A program made the position numbers and the translations under genes. A stretch of 64,000 nt of DNA from Syngnathus acus (taxonomy: Eukaryota > Chordata > Actinopteri > Syngnathiformes > Syngnathidae): NCBI RefSeq assembly GCF_901709675.1, contig NC_051095.1:12973456-13037455 (forward strand). Direction: 5' to 3'. Shown in pieces: positions 60,706 to 64,000 of this stretch (position 1 is its first letter; each line of letters opens with the position of its first letter). The notes under the pieces were generated by a model. The model saw only the letters and a program-made list of their open reading frames with translations. It ran no database searches and was not told the origin of the DNA.

Positions 60706-63159
60706 TCCATCCATCTTCTTCCGCTTATCCGGGGTCGGGTCGCGGGGGCAGCAGCTTCAGGAGGGACTCCCAGACTTCCCTCTCCCCAGCCACTTCATCT
60801 AGCTCATCCCGGGGGATTCCAAGGCGTTCCCAGGCCAGCTGAGAGACATAGTCTCTCCAGCGCGTCCTGGGTCGTCCCCGGGGTCTCCTACCGGTGGGAC
60901 ATGCCCGGAAAACCTCCCCAGGGAGGCGTCCAGGAGGCATCCTGATGAGATGCCCGAGCCACCTCATCTGGCCCCTCTCAACGTGGAGGAGTAGCGACTC
61001 TACTCCGAGTCTCTCCCGGATGACCGAACTTCTCACCCTATCTCTAAGGGAGAGCCCGGACATCCTGCGGAGAAAACTCATTTCGGCCGCTTGTATCCGG
61101 GATCTCGTTCTTTCGGTCACGACCCATAGCTCGTGACCATAGGTGAGGGTAGGAGCGTAAATCGACCGGTAAATTGAGAGCTTTGCCTTTTGGCTCAGCT
61201 CTCTCTTTACCACGACGGACCGGTACAGAGTCCGCATTACTGCCGACGCTGCACCGATCCGCCTGTCGATCTCGCGCTCCATTCTCCCCTCACTCGTGAA
61301 CAAGACCCCAAGATACTTAAACTCCTCCACTTGGGGCAGGATCTCATCCCCGATCCGGAGAGGGCATTCCACCCTTTTCCGATCGAGGACCATGGACTCG
61401 GATTTGGAGGTGCTGACCCTCATCCCGACCGCTTCACACTCGGCTGCGAACCGCTCCAGTGAGAGCTGGAGATCACGGCCTGAAGAAGCCAACAGCACCA
61501 CGTCGTCTGCAAAAAGCAGAGACGCGATGCTGAGGTCCCCAAACCGGACACCCTCAACGCCTCGGCTGCGCCTAGAAATTCTGTCCGTAAAAATTATGAA
61601 CAGAATCGGTGACAAAGGGCAGCCTTGGCGGAGTCCAACCCTCACTGGGAACGAATCCGACTTACTGCTGGAAATGCGGACCAAACTCTGGCATCGGTGA
61701 TACAGGGACCGAACCGCCCTTATCAGTTGGCTCGGTACCCCGTACTCCCGAAGCACCCCCCACAGAACCTCCCGAGGGACACGGTCGAACGCCTTCTCCA
61801 AGTCCACAAAACACATGTGGACTGGTTGGGCGAACTCCCATGCACCCTCGAGGATCCTGCTGAGGGTGAAGAGCTGGTCCACTGTTCCACGGCCAGCACG
61901 AAAGCCACACTGTTCCTCCTGAATCCGAGGTTCGACCTCCCGACGGACCCTCCTCTCCAGCACCCCTGAATAGACCTTACCAGGGAGGCTGAGGAGTGTA
62001 ATTCCCCTGTAATTGGAACACACCCTCCGGTCCCCCTTCTTAAAGAGGGGAACCACCACCCCAGTCTGCCAATCCAGAGGCACTGTCCCCAATGTCCACG
62101 CGATGTTGTAGAGACGTGTCAGCCATGACAGCCCCACAACATCCAGAGCCCTTAAGAAATCCGGGCGGATCTCATCCACCCCCGGGGCCTTGCCACCGAG
62201 GAGTTTTTTAACTACCCCAGTGACTTCGACCCCAGAGATTGGAGAGTCCGCCTCAGAGTCCCCAGGCCCTGCTTCCACAATGGAAGGCGTGTAGGTGGAA
62301 TTGAGGAGGTCTTCGAAGTATTCTCCCCACCGACACACGACGTCCTGAGTCGAGGTCAGCAGCACGCCATCTCCACTGTAAACAGTGTTGACGTTGCACT
62401 GCTTCCCCCTCCTGAGACGCCGGATGGTGGACCAGAATTTCCTCGAAGCCGTCCGGAAGTCATTCTCCCTGGCCTCGCCAAACTCCTCCCACGCCCGGGT
62501 TTTTGCCTCAGCAACCGCCGAAGCCGCGTTCCGCTTGGCCATCCGGTACCTGTCAGCTGCCTCCGGAGTCCCGCAGGCCAAAACGGCCCGATAGGACTCC
62601 TTCTTCAGCTTGACGGTGTCCCTTACCGCCGGTGTCCACCAGCGGGTTCGGGGATTGCCGCCACGACAGGCACCAATGACCTTACGGCCACAGCTCCGGT
62701 CGGCCGCCTCAACAATGGAGGCGTGGAACAAGGTCCACTCGGACTCAATGTCCCCCGCCTCCCCCGGGACGTGGGAAAAGCTCTGCCGGAGGTGGGAGTT
62801 GAAGCTCTTCCTGACAGGGGATTCCGCCAGACGTTCCCAGCAGACCCTCACAGAGCGTTTGGGTCTGCCAGGTCGGACCGGCATCTTCCCCCACCATCGG
62901 AGCCAACCCACCACCAGGTGGTGATCAGTTGACAGCTCCGCCCCTCTCTTCGCCCGAGTGTCCAAAACATGCGGCCGCAAATCCGATGACACGACTACAA
63001 AGTCGATCATCGAACTGCGGCCTAGGGTGTCCTGGTGCCAAGTGCACACATGGACACCCTTATGTTTGAACATGGTGTTCATTATAGAAAATCCGTGTCG
63101 AGCACAGAAGTCCAATAATAGAACACCACTCGGGTTCAGATCGGGGGGGCCGTTCCTAT
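60706..63159 (-). mobile_element. RTE-clade (Rex3-like) non-LTR retrotransposon, 5'-truncated, open ORF
   Basis: The minus-strand frame of 816 codons (63175-60725) is uninterrupted. It holds the end of an APE-type endonuclease (LSTDHHLVVGW, residues 81-91) and then a full reverse transcriptase: SNYRGITLLSLPGKVYS (387-403), FVDLEKAFDRVP (456-467), GLRQGCPLSP (514-523) and FADDVVLL (555-562). A C-terminal region includes TYGHELWVVTERTR, RWLGHLIRMP and RRPRGRPRTRW. The RT drives target-primed copying. The 3' end after the stop is ggataagcggaagaagatgg plus ATGGA. The 13-bp duplication ATATCACTATATA flanks it (60693-60705 and 63160-63172). The first seven residues of the frame come from host DNA. 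The endonuclease start is missing, so it cannot move alone. An open frame this long indicates a recent insertion. Confidence 0.94.
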
Positions 63160-63172
63160 ATATCACTATATA
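63160..63172. repeat. Target-site duplication of RTE, 5' side copy
   Basis: ATATCACTATATA directly abuts the truncated 5' end of the RTE element. Confidence 0.85.
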
Positions 63173-64000
63173 CAATATATTATTAATATCATTATATACA
63201 GTATATTATTACTGTACACTACCGTTCCAAAATGAAAGCAGATTTTCCCTGATTGTTTTTCCATTTATTTTTAAGATGTTCTATGTAGGGAAAAAAATCA
63301 AGGGCATAAAAGATCAAAATAAAGCAAAACACAAATAGCCAGTGGACATATCAAATATTTAAAATACATATATGTTAATACTGCCACATTTGAAAGATAC
63401 TGTTGTGTTCATTCATATATCATACAGCTTCAGAAAATTGGTGAGCTGTGACCGGTTGTGACCTGAGACCGGGCAACTGTGATGTCATTTTCAGTCGACA
63501 GCAAGTGACAAAATAACTGCCCCCTGAGATGCAAGAAGAAACAGGTGGAGCTTGCCTGTTTGATTTTGTTATTTTGGAATCGTCAGGTCTGACAAGAGTT
63601 CTTTTGATTTTTACCTCACAACAGGAAAATCTGGAGTCTCTTTTTGTTTGTGTAAGCCCATATGAAGAAATACATTATCTTAGGTAAAGCTCTGGTTTGC
63701 ACATCCACTGGACATCTGGGCTTTTCCTGAGCTTCAGAAAGCAATCAACGAGTGAAACACTGAAAAAGGGAGATAAGCCTGTGAATAAATGAGCGAGTGT
63801 GCCCGCTGGACATGGAAAAAAGGTTCATTTCCTGCTCTTGACTTTGCTTGCTCATGTGCAGACAGAGCTCAGCCCTCATATCTGCCGCAGTGTCAAAATG
63901 CTGCCGGCAGGTTTGAGTTGTTTTGTATGGCTGTTGATCAGCATGCCTTGAGACTGCATAGAGCACCTGAAGGACCTTTGCTGTCTCAACCCTGACAAAA

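Larger units (their letters stand above)
48142..64000 (-). other. Upstream macrod1 intron (continues beyond window)
   Basis: The exon at 48141 begins in the middle of a Val codon, so another exon must lie further upstream. No exon coding for the NAAN...GGGG loop was found before 64000. The stretch contains a dispersed repeat, nested TIR elements, SINEs, CA microsatellites and the RTE insertion. Stretches 49500-51690, 54420-55360, 57730-59030 and 63240-64000 show nothing recognisable. Confidence 0.7.

Noticed and set aside
60894-62932. Plus-strand frames opposite the RTE element
   Set aside because: Antisense shadows of a GC-rich reverse-transcriptase frame.

Overview
This is vertebrate nuclear DNA, almost certainly from a ray-finned (teleost) fish. 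It has spliced genes with GT/AG introns, long (CA)n microsatellites, RTE/Rex3-like and CR1/L2-like retrotransposons, a tRNA-derived SINE of the kind common in fish, and several MITE-like inverted-repeat elements. Most of the 64 kb is intron or intergenic sequence, and few of the open frames are real.

Three protein-coding loci can be supported. (1) Positions 3235-9611, plus strand: the last five coding exons of a CCDC88/Girdin-family gene, best matched to CCDC88B, followed by a poly(A) signal at 9706. Positions 1-3234 are probably an upstream intron of this gene. (2) Positions 48141-22308, minus strand: five consecutive exons of macrod1, encoding most of an ADP-ribose-binding macro domain. All four internal exon phases fit. 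The upstream exon(s) lie beyond 64000 and the tiny terminal exon was not identified. ccdc88b and macrod1 therefore converge tail to tail. Their human counterparts, CCDC88B and MACROD1, are near neighbours on 11q13, which supports both calls. (3) Positions 28926-30278, plus strand: an intronless 450-residue immunoglobulin-superfamily receptor of CD2/SLAM type, nested antisense inside the 20.6-kb macrod1 intron. It consists of a signal peptide, two near-identical V-C2 pairs, one transmembrane helix and a short tyrosine-free tail. The duplication unit is exactly 564 bp and its three boundaries share a 7-bp word. This is the most interesting object in the window.

Mobile DNA fills much of the rest: a 5'-truncated CR1/L2-like LINE (18265-19277), a young uninterrupted RTE/Rex3-like LINE with a 13-bp target-site duplication (60706-63159, minus), LINE tails, at least seven SINE copies or fragments, a TA-flanked TIR element at 52083 with a hAT-like MITE nested inside it, a related compact TIR element at 34404, and a 622-bp TIR element at 44473. 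Simple repeats are abundant, and some sit directly on macrod1 splice sites.
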